Shown here: piece by piece, positions 1 to 8,972 of the stretch | How the letters are laid out: the number at the start of each line of letters is the position of its first letter | How positions within the stretch are numbered: the stretch's first letter is position 1 | Assembly: GCF_010645075.1 (NCBI RefSeq) | Contig: NZ_JAADZV010000015.1 | Span: 1-64,000, forward strand | Origin: Flavobacterium limi | GTDB lineage: Bacteria > Bacteroidota > Bacteroidia > Flavobacteriales > Flavobacteriaceae | Reading direction: 5' to 3' | DNA length: 64,000 bases | The notes under the pieces: model-generated | Told to the model about the DNA's origin: nothing | The model's database searches: none | The model's input: only the letters and a program-made list of their open reading frames with translations | Translations under genes and position numbers: made by a program

Positions 1-80
1 GTGCGCTTTATATAGCGCAACTCTTGAATCTTTTCCATAAGGATACTTTTTGTGTATCGCTATTTCAGGACAAGACAAAG
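1..80. other. Unassigned left edge
   Basis: These bases precede a strong terminator hairpin, so they may hold the 3' end of a plus-strand gene that starts outside the window. One frame reads through to a stop at 38-40, another to a stop at 111-113 inside the hairpin. A minus-strand ATG at 38 opens a frame that runs off the edge. None is long enough to recognise. Confidence 0.2.
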
Positions 81-132
81 TTTAAAAATAAAAACTCCTT
101 TGTATCTCTATAAAGGAGTTTTTATTTTTAAA
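81..132. terminator. Bidirectional intrinsic terminator
   Basis: A perfect 21-bp inverted repeat (81-101 with 112-132) has a 10-nt loop. The core is ACTCCTTT/AAAGGAGT, flanked by A runs on one side and T runs on the other, so it can terminate transcription in both directions. It separates the left-edge sequence from the susC control region. Confidence 0.8.
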
Positions 133-137
133 TATGA

Positions 138-149
138 GCAACCGATTGT
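138..149 (+). promoter_or_regulatory. Upstream copy of LacI-type operator (site O3)
   Basis: GCAACCGATTGT differs from the promoter-overlapping site at 455-466 by one base. The core AACCGATT fits the AAnCGnTT half-palindrome typical of LacI-family operators. It lies 317 bp upstream of the main site, start to start. The function as an auxiliary operator is inferred. Confidence 0.5.
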
Positions 150-209
150 ATTTGTAGTCTATTGACTTGAATTTTAAATTTAAAGGCTTTTTATCAATTT
201 TATTATGAT

Positions 210-221
210 GCAACCAATTGT
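210..221 (+). promoter_or_regulatory. Degenerate upstream operator copy (site O2)
   Basis: GCAACCAATTGT matches the main site at 10 of 12 positions, but the central CG is CA. It lies 72 bp from site O3 and 245 bp from the main site. It may be a weak auxiliary site or a decayed one. Confidence 0.35.
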
Positions 222-454
222 CTTGTGTTATTTCTTTTATATTTTAACAATATTTTACTTTTTAATTTTGATGTTTTTCTATAAAACTAAATATTTATCA
301 TTTGTTTAGCTAATCAATAAATTATCTTCGAAATCAGTATTTTTAAAAGGAGATTATATTCTATAAATGAATATATCTTATTTATTTTGGATTTATATTA
401 TACAGAACGTTTTTTATTTGCTAAATATTATTAATTATTTAAAAAAAAAATTAA

Positions 455-466
455 ACAACCGATTGT
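455..466 (+). promoter_or_regulatory. Main LacI-type operator of block A (site O1)
   Basis: ACAACCGATTGT has ACAA/TTGT arms around a central CG. Its last bases include the TTG (463-465) that serves as the -33 element of the susC promoter, so a bound protein would compete with RNA polymerase. The identical 12-mer occurs at the same position in the block C promoter (36043-36054). The LacI-family assignment rests on motif shape only. Confidence 0.65.
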
Positions 467-492
467 GTGTTAATTGTTTTTTTCTACATTTG
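463..492 (+). promoter_or_regulatory. Bacteroidota-type promoter of susC (block A)
   Basis: The -33 element TTG (463-465) is followed by a 19-nt spacer and the -7 element TACATTTG (485-492), which matches the TAnnTTTG consensus. Transcription would start near 499 and give a leader of about 50 nt before the ATG at 551. The shared 9-mer ACACTTATT at 501-509 lies in the start region. Confidence 0.75.
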
Positions 493-550
493 TTTCAAAT
501 ACACTTATTGACTAAACCAAAATCAATTTTAATTATTTAAATCAATTTTT

Positions 551-3500
551 ATGACTAACTATTTTGTTACAATTAAATCGAAGCATTTAAAATGCTTTTG
601 TTTTTTGATCTTAATGTTTGGCTTGTCACTCAACGCGGGTGCGCAAACGAAAGTCAAAGGAACGGTATCGGATGCAAATGGTCCTATTCCCGGAGCTAAT
701 GTAAATTTAAAGGGTACTAAAAATGGTGTAAGTACCGGTTTTGATGGTACTTATTCTATTGATGTTCCATCAAATGGAGTACTTGTTTTTAGTTTTATCG
801 GCTTAAAAAGTAAAGAAGTAGCGGTAAATGGACAAAGCCAGATCAACGTAAAGCTTGAAGAAGAATCAGGAGTTTTAAAAGAAGTGGTTGTTATTGGATA
901 CGGAACGCAAAGAAAAGAAGCAGTTACCGGGTCTGTAGCTTCTCTTGGAGGAAAAGAATTAAATGAAGTACAATCTGCAAACGTGACACAGGCACTACAG
1001 GGTAGGCTTGCTGGTGTTGAGCTGACACAGACTTCAACAAAACCAGGAGCAGCAATGCAGATTCGTATCCGTGGAACCAGATCCCTTACCGGAGATAATA
1101 ATCCTTTAGTAGTACTCGACGGAGTTCCGTTTGGTGGACAAATAGGAGATATCAATCCCGTTGATATTAAGTCTGTGGATGTTTTAAAAGATGCCTCTGC
1201 AACGGCTATTTATGGTTCAAGAGGGGCAAATGGAGTTATATTGATTACCACCAACAAAGGTCGTAAAAATCAAAAGGCTACATTTACATATAATGGATTT
1301 ACCGGTATCAAACAGGTTTTTGGTAAATATGATATGATGGATGGAGCTAAATTTGCTGCACTTCGTGATTATTCTACTTTATTTGCAGATGGAGTGGATG
1401 AAACAAGAGATATAAATACTGACTGGCAGGATTCATTATATGGTTCTGGTGAAATGTTAAGCCATGATGTGAGCGTTTCAGGAGGTACTGAGCGTGGTGC
1501 ATACAATGCAGGTTTAGGATATTATAAAGAAGAGTCTGTTCTGCCTGGTCAAAAGTTTGAGCGTTTCAGTCTTAGAGGAGGTTTAGATCAGCAAATTGGA
1601 AAAATTTTCCGTATGGGATTTACTACTAATAGTAATTATACTGTTACCAATGGTGATAATATTGGTACAGGAACTGCCCTGGCAACTTCTCCATTGGCCA
1701 ATCCTTATAATGCAGACGGATCCCTTAAAAGAACTGTTAGAATGGCAGCTGATGAAAACTGGGTATATACAAGAAAAACTATTGAAGGCTTAGGAGAATC
1801 GTATGTAAATCAAACGAGAGCTTTTAGTTCTTATAATAATATTTTTGCCGAGGTAAAAATTCCGGGAGTGGAAGGTTTAAAATATCGCATGAACACGGGA
1901 TTAAACTTTCGTACTTCTAACAGTGGATACTATGAAGGATTTGGGGTATTTGATGTAAATCCTACAACTATATCAAATGCATCTATCAGTAACTCATTGA
2001 CTACACAGTGGCTGATTGAGAACTTATTGACATATGATAGAACTTTTGCTGACAAACATACTATCAATTTTGTTGGCTTGTATTCAAATGAACAGCGTAC
2101 AAGTAACAGTTCGCGTATAACAAGAAACGGTATTACTTCTGATGCATTTCAGTTTTATAACTTAGGACAGAGTGAAGAAGAAGCGGTTATTAGGCCTGAA
2201 GATCAGGATTATACTCAATGGGGGTTATCTTCCTATATGGCGAGATTAATGTACTCATATGATAATAAATATTTTATATCAGGTACAATTCGTTCAGATG
2301 GTTCGTCAAGATTAGCACCGGGCAATAAATGGTTTACTTATCCGGCAATCTCGGTTGGATGGACAGCCTCAAATGAATCTTTTATGAAAAATCTTTCATG
2401 GATTAATTTAATTAAACTGCGTGCCGGATATGGTAAAACGTCCAATCAGGACATCGCACCATATGCAACTTTAGGAGCTTTGGGTACCAGACCGTACAAT
2501 TTTGGAAGCACCAATTCTACAGGTGTGTATGTTACAGAATTGCCTAATCCGCAATTAGGCTGGGAATTCTCTACTACCTGGAATTATGGACTTGATTTTG
2601 GATTCTTCAATAATCGTTTGTCAGGAACAATCGAATATTATAAAACGAATACAAGTGATGTTCTGCAAAAATTGCAATTGCCAGCAACAAATGGTGTGAG
2701 TACTTATGTTGCGAATATTGGAGAGACAGAAAATAAAGGTTATGAGATATCATTAAACGGAGTGATCATTGATAATCCAAAAGGGCTAAGCTGGTCTGTT
2801 GGTTTTAACTTATATGCCAACGATAACAAGTTAGTCAAACTTGCTTCAGGAGCTACAAGAGATGAAGGAAATTCATGGTTTGTAGGTCATAATATTAATT
2901 CTATTTATGATTATCAAAAAGTAGGTATCTGGCAGGAAGGTGATCCTTACATGTCAATATATGAGCCTGGACCAACAGGCATTGACCAACAAGGAACTGT
3001 AGTAGGATCTATTAAAGTGAAATATACAGGCGATTTTAATGCAGATGGCTCGCCAACACGTGCAATTAATGCAAGTGACAGACAAATTATAGATACTGAT
3101 CCGGATTTTCAGGGAGGTTTCAATACAAATTTAACCTATAAAGGTTTCGATTTTTCTGCTGTTGGAGCATTTAGAAGCGGTGGTGTTTTAATTAGTACAC
3201 TTTATGGAGGTGCAAGTTATCTTAATCTTCTTAACGGTCGTAGAAGTAATGTTGACGTAGATTACTGGACACCGGATAACAGAGATGCAGAATTTCCTAA
3301 TCCAAGAGGAATCAGAAGTGGAGATAACCCAAAATATATGTCAACAATGGGGTACTTTGATGCATCCTATGTAAAAATCAGAGCCTTGACTCTTGGATAT
3401 ACATTAGATCAGCAATTTATGAGAGATTTGGGTATAGAAAAACTTAGGCTTTATGTAACAGCACAAAATCCTTTTGTACTTTTCTCTCCTTACCATAGAA

Positions 3501-3640
3501 AATCCGGAATGGATCCGGAAACAAATTCATTAGGTGATGAGAATCAGGCTGTAGCTTCATACAATAGAAGGTTCTTGGTTATTGGAACAAACACACCTTC
3601 AACCAGAAATTATTTATTCGGACTTAACTTAACATTTTAA
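551..3640 (+). CDS. SusC-like TonB-dependent outer membrane receptor (block A)
   Basis: This 1029-residue outer-membrane transporter imports oligosaccharides with TonB energy, as a pair with the SusD protein that follows 12 bp later. A signal peptide covers about residues 1-32 (cut after NAGAQ). A carboxypeptidase-regulatory-like beta-sandwich follows (about 33-105), then the conserved stretch before the plug (KEVVVIGYGTQ, about 110-120), the plug (about 120-235, with DVLKDASATAIYGSRGANGV) and a 22-strand-type barrel ending in NLTF. Length and order are normal for SusC. The linked enzymes suggest decorated xylo-oligosaccharides as cargo, but that is inferred. It is the first gene behind the operator-bearing promoter. 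Confidence 0.95.
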   Translation: MTNYFVTIKSKHLKCFCFLILMFGLSLNAGAQTKVKGTVSDANGPIPGANVNLKGTKNGVSTGFDGTYSIDVPSNGVLVFSFIGLKSKEVAVNGQSQINVKLEEESGVLKEVVVIGYGTQRKEAVTGSVASLGGKELNEVQSANVTQALQGRLAGVELTQTSTKPGAAMQIRIRGTRSLTGDNNPLVVLDGVPFGGQIGDINPVDIKSVDVLKDASATAIYGSRGANGVILITTNKGRKNQKATFTYNGFTGIKQVFGKYDMMDGAKFAALRDYSTLFADGVDETRDINTDWQDSLYGSGEMLSHDVSVSGGTERGAYNAGLGYYKEESVLPGQKFERFSLRGGLDQQIGKIFRMGFTTNSNYTVTNGDNIGTGTALATSPLANPYNADGSLKRTVRMAADENWVYTRKTIEGLGESYVNQTRAFSSYNNIFAEVKIPGVEGLKYRMNTGLNFRTSNSGYYEGFGVFDVNPTTISNASISNSLTTQWLIENLLTYDRTFADKHTINFVGLYSNEQRTSNSSRITRNGITSDAFQFYNLGQSEEEAVIRPEDQDYTQWGLSSYMARLMYSYDNKYFISGTIRSDGSSRLAPGNKWFTYPAISVGWTASNESFMKNLSWINLIKLRAGYGKTSNQDIAPYATLGALGTRPYNFGSTNSTGVYVTELPNPQLGWEFSTTWNYGLDFGFFNNRLSGTIEYYKTNTSDVLQKLQLPATNGVSTYVANIGETENKGYEISLNGVIIDNPKGLSWSVGFNLYANDNKLVKLASGATRDEGNSWFVGHNINSIYDYQKVGIWQEGDPYMSIYEPGPTGIDQQGTVVGSIKVKYTGDFNADGSPTRAINASDRQIIDTDPDFQGGFNTNLTYKGFDFSAVGAFRSGGVLISTLYGGASYLNLLNGRRSNVDVDYWTPDNRDAEFPNPRGIRSGDNPKYMSTMGYFDASYVKIRALTLGYTLDQQFMRDLGIEKLRLYVTAQNPFVLFSPYHRKSGMDPETNSLGDENQAVASYNRRFLVIGTNTPSTRNYLFGLNLTF

Positions 3641-3652
3641 TCAGGAACAACC

Positions 3653-5596
3653 ATGAAACGATATATTTTTAAAAAATTAATTATAGGATCAGTAGTATTG
3701 TTCTCCTTTGCAGGCTGCTCTGATATTTTAGAAGAAAAACCACACGACTTTTATGAACCGGGATATTTTAAAACAGAGGCGGGAGTAAAGCAGGGATTAA
3801 CTTCACATTATGCTCATTTACGATGGATATACGGGCAGGCTTATTATTATAATTCTGTTCAGACAGGCACAGATGAAAATACGTATGGACAACAGGCCGA
3901 CGGAAACTTCAAAGATCATGATTTATCGGGTGTTGGAGCAATTAATCCAAATTCAAGCAGAGCGGATGTAGTTTGGAACAATTCATACAATGATATCAAT
4001 ACTGCCAGTGGGATTATTGAAAATGGTGCATCTGTAGGTGTTGCAAACAGCCTTATTGCTGAGTCAAGATTTTTTAGAGCTTTTGATTACTTTTTATTGG
4101 TGCAGAATTTTGGTGGTGTGCCTTTAGATTTAGGAGCAGGTGAACTGAAATTTAACACTAAACCGTCAAGATCTTCTAAACGTAATACCGTATCAGAAGT
4201 TTACACCAAAGCTATTTTTCCGGATTTGGTAATGGCTGTAAATGATTTACCTGATGCACCAAGATTAACAGGTACAGCCACTAAAACATTAGCTCGTCTA
4301 TTTTTGGCAAAAGCTTACCTGACATATGCATGGTGGTTAGAAAATCCAAATAATATTCCAACTTATCCTGATACGCCAAGAACAGATCCAGATGGACACA
4401 ACGCACAATGGTATTTTCAGAAAGCTTATGACATCGCTTTAGAAGGAATTAATAATCCGGGTTCATATGGATTGTTGGATTATTATTATGATGTTAACTT
4501 AGGCTCAAATGATCGCAATAAAGAAATGATGCTTTATGCTGATCATACTGAAGAAAGTGAATATTACAATGGTGCCAGTCTAACTTACGGAAGCGGTGGA
4601 TCACCTGATAATTTTGCAGGATGGATGGGTACATTCAATTATACTGCTATAAGAAGTAAAAATGGAACTGCTTCAGTTTCATCTGTCCAAAGAGCTGCTG
4701 ACCAATTTTTAGGACGTCCATGGGTAAGAATGGTACCGCCTATTGAAGTTTTTACCAATACTTTTGCTGATAAGACTAACGACTCCAGATATGATGGAAC
4801 ATTCACTTCTGTTTATCGCGGAAATTGGAATTTGCTTGGAACCGGATTAACAAATGTAGCTACGCTTAACAATGCCAATGGACTGCCTGTAGCACCAAAT
4901 GGAGCCATTTTAACTTTCTTAAATGATGAACCGGTTACACCAATTACATATCCTTCAGGAGCTGGTGACAGCGGTGTTGGTGCAGGAGTTTTACCAGGCA
5001 GGTCTGATTATGTTATTTCACCATCCGGAATAAGCAGAATAGTTTACCCAGGCTTATGGAAATTAGGACCATACCGTACTGATAATGCAGGAGGATTAGG
5101 ACAGCCGAATGCGGGTAGTACAAGACCTTATCCTGTAGCTAAATTTTCAGAACTTTATTTTGTTGCCGCAGAAGCTGCAGTAAAAGGAGCGACTGGTTCT
5201 ATGACAGCCAGAAGCCTTATAAATGTAATACGTGCCCGCGCAGGAAAATGGCGTTGGGATAATAATGGCAATGTAGCTAAAAGTGCAGACAATAGTGCTG
5301 TATTAACCAGTGCAACACCAGCTGTAATTACTATTAACTATATTTTGGCTGAACGTTCCAGAGAATATTACGGAGAGGGATACCGCTGGTATGACTTAGT
5401 AAGAACTCAAAAATGGAATGAACTTGCGGGTACTTACTCAATCAGTGGATCGAATTACGGTCAGCATACACCACAGGTTGTTACCAGAACTATTCAGCCC
5501 TATCATTATTTACGCCCAATTCCTCAGGGTCAGATAGATTTAATGGAAATGAGCGCTGCCGAAAAAGCAGAGTATCAGAATCCGGGATACAATTAA
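3653..5596 (+). CDS. SusD/RagB-family surface glycan-binding lipoprotein (block A)
   Basis: This 647-residue lipoprotein caps the SusC channel and captures glycan at the cell surface. The signal peptide ends in the lipobox SFAGC, with the lipidated cysteine at residue 22. The N-terminal SusD helical repeat region covers about 30-260. The C-terminal RagB region includes the motif AERSREYYGEGYRWYDLVRTQKW near residues 560-585, typical of the family. It is longer than the second SusD here (498 residues), with extra loops about 290-470 that could widen the binding surface. It is co-transcribed with susC and followed by a hairpin at 5686-5712. Confidence 0.93.
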   Translation: MKRYIFKKLIIGSVVLFSFAGCSDILEEKPHDFYEPGYFKTEAGVKQGLTSHYAHLRWIYGQAYYYNSVQTGTDENTYGQQADGNFKDHDLSGVGAINPNSSRADVVWNNSYNDINTASGIIENGASVGVANSLIAESRFFRAFDYFLLVQNFGGVPLDLGAGELKFNTKPSRSSKRNTVSEVYTKAIFPDLVMAVNDLPDAPRLTGTATKTLARLFLAKAYLTYAWWLENPNNIPTYPDTPRTDPDGHNAQWYFQKAYDIALEGINNPGSYGLLDYYYDVNLGSNDRNKEMMLYADHTEESEYYNGASLTYGSGGSPDNFAGWMGTFNYTAIRSKNGTASVSSVQRAADQFLGRPWVRMVPPIEVFTNTFADKTNDSRYDGTFTSVYRGNWNLLGTGLTNVATLNNANGLPVAPNGAILTFLNDEPVTPITYPSGAGDSGVGAGVLPGRSDYVISPSGISRIVYPGLWKLGPYRTDNAGGLGQPNAGSTRPYPVAKFSELYFVAAEAAVKGATGSMTARSLINVIRARAGKWRWDNNGNVAKSADNSAVLTSATPAVITINYILAERSREYYGEGYRWYDLVRTQKWNELAGTYSISGSNYGQHTPQVVTRTIQPYHYLRPIPQGQIDLMEMSAAEKAEYQNPGYN

Positions 5597-5685
5597 TTTA
5601 TACATAAGCAAATTTAGCCGTAATTATAAGTGTTAATTTTACAGAATTGCTTTTAAGTTGGTTATTTTAAGTTTGCTTAGGATTG

Positions 5686-5712
5686 AAGCCGGGGGATATT
5701 CCCTCGGCTTTT
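5686..5712 (+). terminator. Intrinsic terminator or attenuator after susD
   Basis: AGCCGGGGG (5687-5695) pairs with CCCTCGGCT (5701-5709) across a 5-nt loop with one G-T pair, and a short T run follows. It lies 90 bp after the susD stop and 140 bp before the GH43 gene. It could reduce transcription of the downstream enzymes relative to susCD. Confidence 0.7.
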
Positions 5713-5851
5713 AAATTCCCAATTCAATACCTAAGGGCAGGTTTCTTGCATTATCTATTAAAGATGATGACAACACTGATGTAGCTGACATAAAATTGAA
5801 TACTTTTAAATGTAGGACACTACAAGAAATGTTAATAATAAACCATTACAA

Positions 5852-7591
5852 ATGAAGCAGAAACCAATATTTTTCTTATTATCGATATCATTATTATTTC
5901 TTTTTTCTTTTAATGAAGCAACGGTTAAAGATACTCTTCCAAAACTGAAGACAGAAAGAGGGCCGGTTTTTTCCAATGTTATTTATCAGGGAGATGATAA
6001 CATTTATAAAAATAATCCATTGAAACCGAATGAATTTTATTCTCCAGTTTTGCAAGGGTGTTATCCGGATCCTGCCATTACCAGAAAAGGAGATGACTAC
6101 TATATGGTTTGTTCTTCATTTGCCATGTTTCCGGGTGTCCCGATTTTCCATTCAAAAGATTTAGTCAACTGGACTGACTTAGGGGGAGTACTAAACAAGG
6201 TTTCAGAATTTAACCCTCACGACACAGGTATCAGTGCCGGAGTTTATGCTCCTGGGATAACATATAATCCACATAATGATACTTTCTATATGATTGTTAC
6301 GGCTTTTTCAGGAGGTTTGGGCAATATTATAGTTAAAACAAAAGATCCTATGAAAGGCTGGGGAAGTCCTGTAAAATTAGCTTTTGAAGGAATTGATCCT
6401 TCTATATTCTTTGATGATAACGGAAAAGGTTATGTAGTTCATAATGATGCTCCTGATAAAGGAAAAGAATTATACCAGGGACATCGTGTAATTAAAGTTT
6501 GGGAATACGATCTTGAGAACGATAAAGTAATTCAGGGTACTGATAAAATAATAGTGGATGGAGGTGTCGATCTTTCTAAAAAACCAATATGGATTGAAGC
6601 ACCACATTTATATAAAAAAGACGGTCGTTACTATTTAATGTGCGCTGAAGGAGGGACTGGCGGAAACCATAGTGAAGTTATTTTTGTCAGTGATAATCCA
6701 AAAGGGCCTTTTAAACCAGCATCAAACAACCCGATTCTTACTCAAAGATATTTCCCAAAAGACAGAGCCAATAAAGTAGACTGGGCCGGTCATGCAGATT
6801 TGGTTCTTGGACCTGATAATAAATATTATGGTGTGTTTTTAGGGGTTCGTCCTAATGACAAGGACAGGGTTAATACAGGACGCGAAACTTTTATGCTGCC
6901 TGTGGACTGGTCAGGCGTTTTTCCGGTTTTTGAAAACGGATTAGTACCTCTGGAACCTAAAATAAAAATGCCTCAAGGGGTTACTGAAAACAAAACAGGA
7001 AAGGATGGATTTTTCCCAAATGGGAATTTTACGTTTACTGAAAATTTTACTTCCGAAAAATTAGATTACAGATGGATAGGACTCAGAGGTCCTCGTGAAA
7101 ATTTTATTTCTGTAACTAAAAAAGGATTACAGATTACTCCTTTTGAAGTAAACATAAAAGAAATGAAACCAACTTCGACGCTTTTTTACAGACAAATGCA
7201 CAATACTTTTTCTTTTGCTGCGACAATAGATTATAAACCGGCATCTGAAAAGGATCTTGCAGGAATTGTATGTTTACAAAATGAGCGTTTTAATTATGTT
7301 TTTGGAATAACAAAAAAAGGAAAGGATACCTATATCTTGTTGGAAAGAACAGAAAAGGGGCAGTCGAAAATTATTGCGAGCACCAAAATTGAAATTAAAA
7401 AGCCAGTTCGTCTTCAGGTAAAAGCTAATGGAGACAGTTATGAATTTAGTTATGCTGTAAACGGTGCCGATTTTGAAAACTTAGGAGGAAGTGTTTCCGG
7501 AGATATACTTTCAACAAATGTCGCCGGAGGTTTTACAGGAGCATTGGTAGGGTTATATGCTACAGCTGCAAACGATGCTAAGGTTGAATAA
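5852..7591 (+). CDS. GH43 beta-xylosidase/alpha-L-arabinofuranosidase with C-terminal beta-sandwich
   Basis: This 579-residue exported enzyme has a signal peptide (about 1-23) and a five-bladed GH43 propeller (about 60-375). The expected acidic triad is visible: base Asp73 in CYPDPA, Asp182 in GIDPSIF and acid Glu249 in WIEAPHLY. A concanavalin-like xylosidase C-terminal domain follows (about 390-575), opening with FTENFTSEKLDYRW. GH43 enzymes invert and usually release xylose or arabinofuranose from xylan fragments. The linked enzymes support that, but which of the two activities dominates cannot be read from the sequence. There is no sorting tag or lipobox, so the periplasm is most likely. 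Confidence 0.88.
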   Translation: MKQKPIFFLLSISLLFLFSFNEATVKDTLPKLKTERGPVFSNVIYQGDDNIYKNNPLKPNEFYSPVLQGCYPDPAITRKGDDYYMVCSSFAMFPGVPIFHSKDLVNWTDLGGVLNKVSEFNPHDTGISAGVYAPGITYNPHNDTFYMIVTAFSGGLGNIIVKTKDPMKGWGSPVKLAFEGIDPSIFFDDNGKGYVVHNDAPDKGKELYQGHRVIKVWEYDLENDKVIQGTDKIIVDGGVDLSKKPIWIEAPHLYKKDGRYYLMCAEGGTGGNHSEVIFVSDNPKGPFKPASNNPILTQRYFPKDRANKVDWAGHADLVLGPDNKYYGVFLGVRPNDKDRVNTGRETFMLPVDWSGVFPVFENGLVPLEPKIKMPQGVTENKTGKDGFFPNGNFTFTENFTSEKLDYRWIGLRGPRENFISVTKKGLQITPFEVNIKEMKPTSTLFYRQMHNTFSFAATIDYKPASEKDLAGIVCLQNERFNYVFGITKKGKDTYILLERTEKGQSKIIASTKIEIKKPVRLQVKANGDSYEFSYAVNGADFENLGGSVSGDILSTNVAGGFTGALVGLYATAANDAKVE

Positions 7592-7609
7592 ATGTTTTAA
7601 TTATACAAA

Positions 7610-7658
7610 TTAAGAAGTATGTAAAATTTAAAAAGAAAAGAAACTACATACTTCTTAA
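7610..7658 (+). terminator. Intercistronic hairpin
   Basis: A perfect 14-bp inverted repeat (7610-7623 with 7645-7658) encloses a 21-nt A-rich loop and is followed by TCTTTAAA. The stem is AT-rich and the T run is short, so it may be a weak terminator or an mRNA-stabilising hairpin between the GH43 and SGNH genes. Confidence 0.5.
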
Positions 7659-7700
7659 TCTTTAAATATCAAACAGGCAGATAACAATAAATATCTATAC

Positions 7701-8939
7701 ATGAAAAGAGCATATTTTAAATGGTTATTGTTGATACCTTTCTTTTTTTTGATTTTGGGATGTAAGTCCGGTCAATCATCCATAAAAGAAAAAGGCAGAT
7801 CAGGTAATGAGAACTGGGTAGGTACCTGGGCAACGGCACAAATGCTGGTAGAGCCCAATAATATGCCGCCTGAACCGGGTCTGGGAGAAAATACGATTCG
7901 GCAAATTATCAGGGTTTCAATAGGAGGAAAGCAGCTGCGACTGCGTTTTTCTAATATATTCAGTGATCACCCAACCGTTTTGAAATCGGTAAGTGTTGCC
8001 AATGTTGCTGCTGCCCCGGGAATTGATCCCGCCACACAAAAAATACTGCGTTTCAACGGAAATCCTGAAATAACAATGAATCCCGAACAGGAAGTATTTT
8101 CAGACGCCTTTGATTTTGATTTAAAACCGGGCCAGCTTTTAGCCATTACCATTCATTATGGATCTGCTTCCCAAAAAACATCAGGGCATCCGGGTTCGCG
8201 GACAACTTCTTATATTTTGCAGGGTGATAACATTGCCAATGCAGCTTTTTCAGGCGCAATAAAAACAGATCACTGGTATTCCATTATGGGAGTAGATGTC
8301 GTCGCAACGAAAAAATCGGCGAATATAGTTTGTCTTGGAAATTCTATCACCGATGGGCGCGGATCCGGAACCAACAAACAAAACAGATGGACAGACATCT
8401 TATCTGCCCGATTGCTGGCCAACAAAAAAACCGATCATATTGGCGTATTGAATTTAGGAATAGGTGGAAATTGTGTGACCAAAGGCGGATTGGGACCAAC
8501 AGCATTGAATCGCTTTGACAGGGATGTACTATCTCAAAAAGGTACAAAATGGTTGATAATCCTTGAAGGTGTAAATGATATTGGAGGAATTAAAAATCCT
8601 GAAAACACAACTCTTAAAGCTCAGGAACTGATTGAAGCTTACAAAGTCATAATTGATAAAGCACATGCTAAAGGAATCAAAGTATATGGCTGTACTATTT
8701 TACCTTTTCAGAAATCATTTTATGACGCACCCTACAGACAGGAAGCAAGAGATATCGTAAATGCATGGATTCGAAATAGTAACGCTTTTGATGCTGTAAT
8801 TGATTATGATAAAGCGATGGCTTCACAAACTGACCCAAAAGCTATTTTATCAGACATGCATGACGGCGACTTTTTGCATCCAAATGAATCAGGTTACCTC
8901 AGAATGGGAGAAGCTGTAGATCTGGATTTATTTAAATAA
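7701..8939 (+). CDS. XynE-like SGNH/GDSL esterase lipoprotein
   Basis: This 412-residue lipoprotein has the lipobox LILGC, with the cysteine at residue 21. The start NWVGTWATAQ and the segment TIRQIIRVSIGG are typical of the XynE-like SGNH subfamily, named after an esterase gene linked to xylanases in Prevotella. The SGNH blocks are visible: nucleophile Ser215 in GNSITDG, the block III Asn in GVND, and Asp390/His393 in DFLH near the C-terminus. It probably removes acetyl groups from xylan or xylo-oligosaccharides. Residues about 35-200 form a preceding beta-rich domain. It lies 6 bp before the next open frame, so the two are co-transcribed. Confidence 0.85.
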   Translation: MKRAYFKWLLLIPFFFLILGCKSGQSSIKEKGRSGNENWVGTWATAQMLVEPNNMPPEPGLGENTIRQIIRVSIGGKQLRLRFSNIFSDHPTVLKSVSVANVAAAPGIDPATQKILRFNGNPEITMNPEQEVFSDAFDFDLKPGQLLAITIHYGSASQKTSGHPGSRTTSYILQGDNIANAAFSGAIKTDHWYSIMGVDVVATKKSANIVCLGNSITDGRGSGTNKQNRWTDILSARLLANKKTDHIGVLNLGIGGNCVTKGGLGPTALNRFDRDVLSQKGTKWLIILEGVNDIGGIKNPENTTLKAQELIEAYKVIIDKAHAKGIKVYGCTILPFQKSFYDAPYRQEARDIVNAWIRNSNAFDAVIDYDKAMASQTDPKAILSDMHDGDFLHPNESGYLRMGEAVDLDLFK

Positions 8940-8972
8940 GACTTAATGATTTTTGATAATAAAAATAGCTGT

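Noticed and set aside
751..1155. 134-codon minus-strand frame inside susC
   Set aside because: It lies wholly within a clear SusC gene in another frame, has no recognisable domain, and its composition fits a shadow frame. Other antisense frames in the window were dropped for the same reason.
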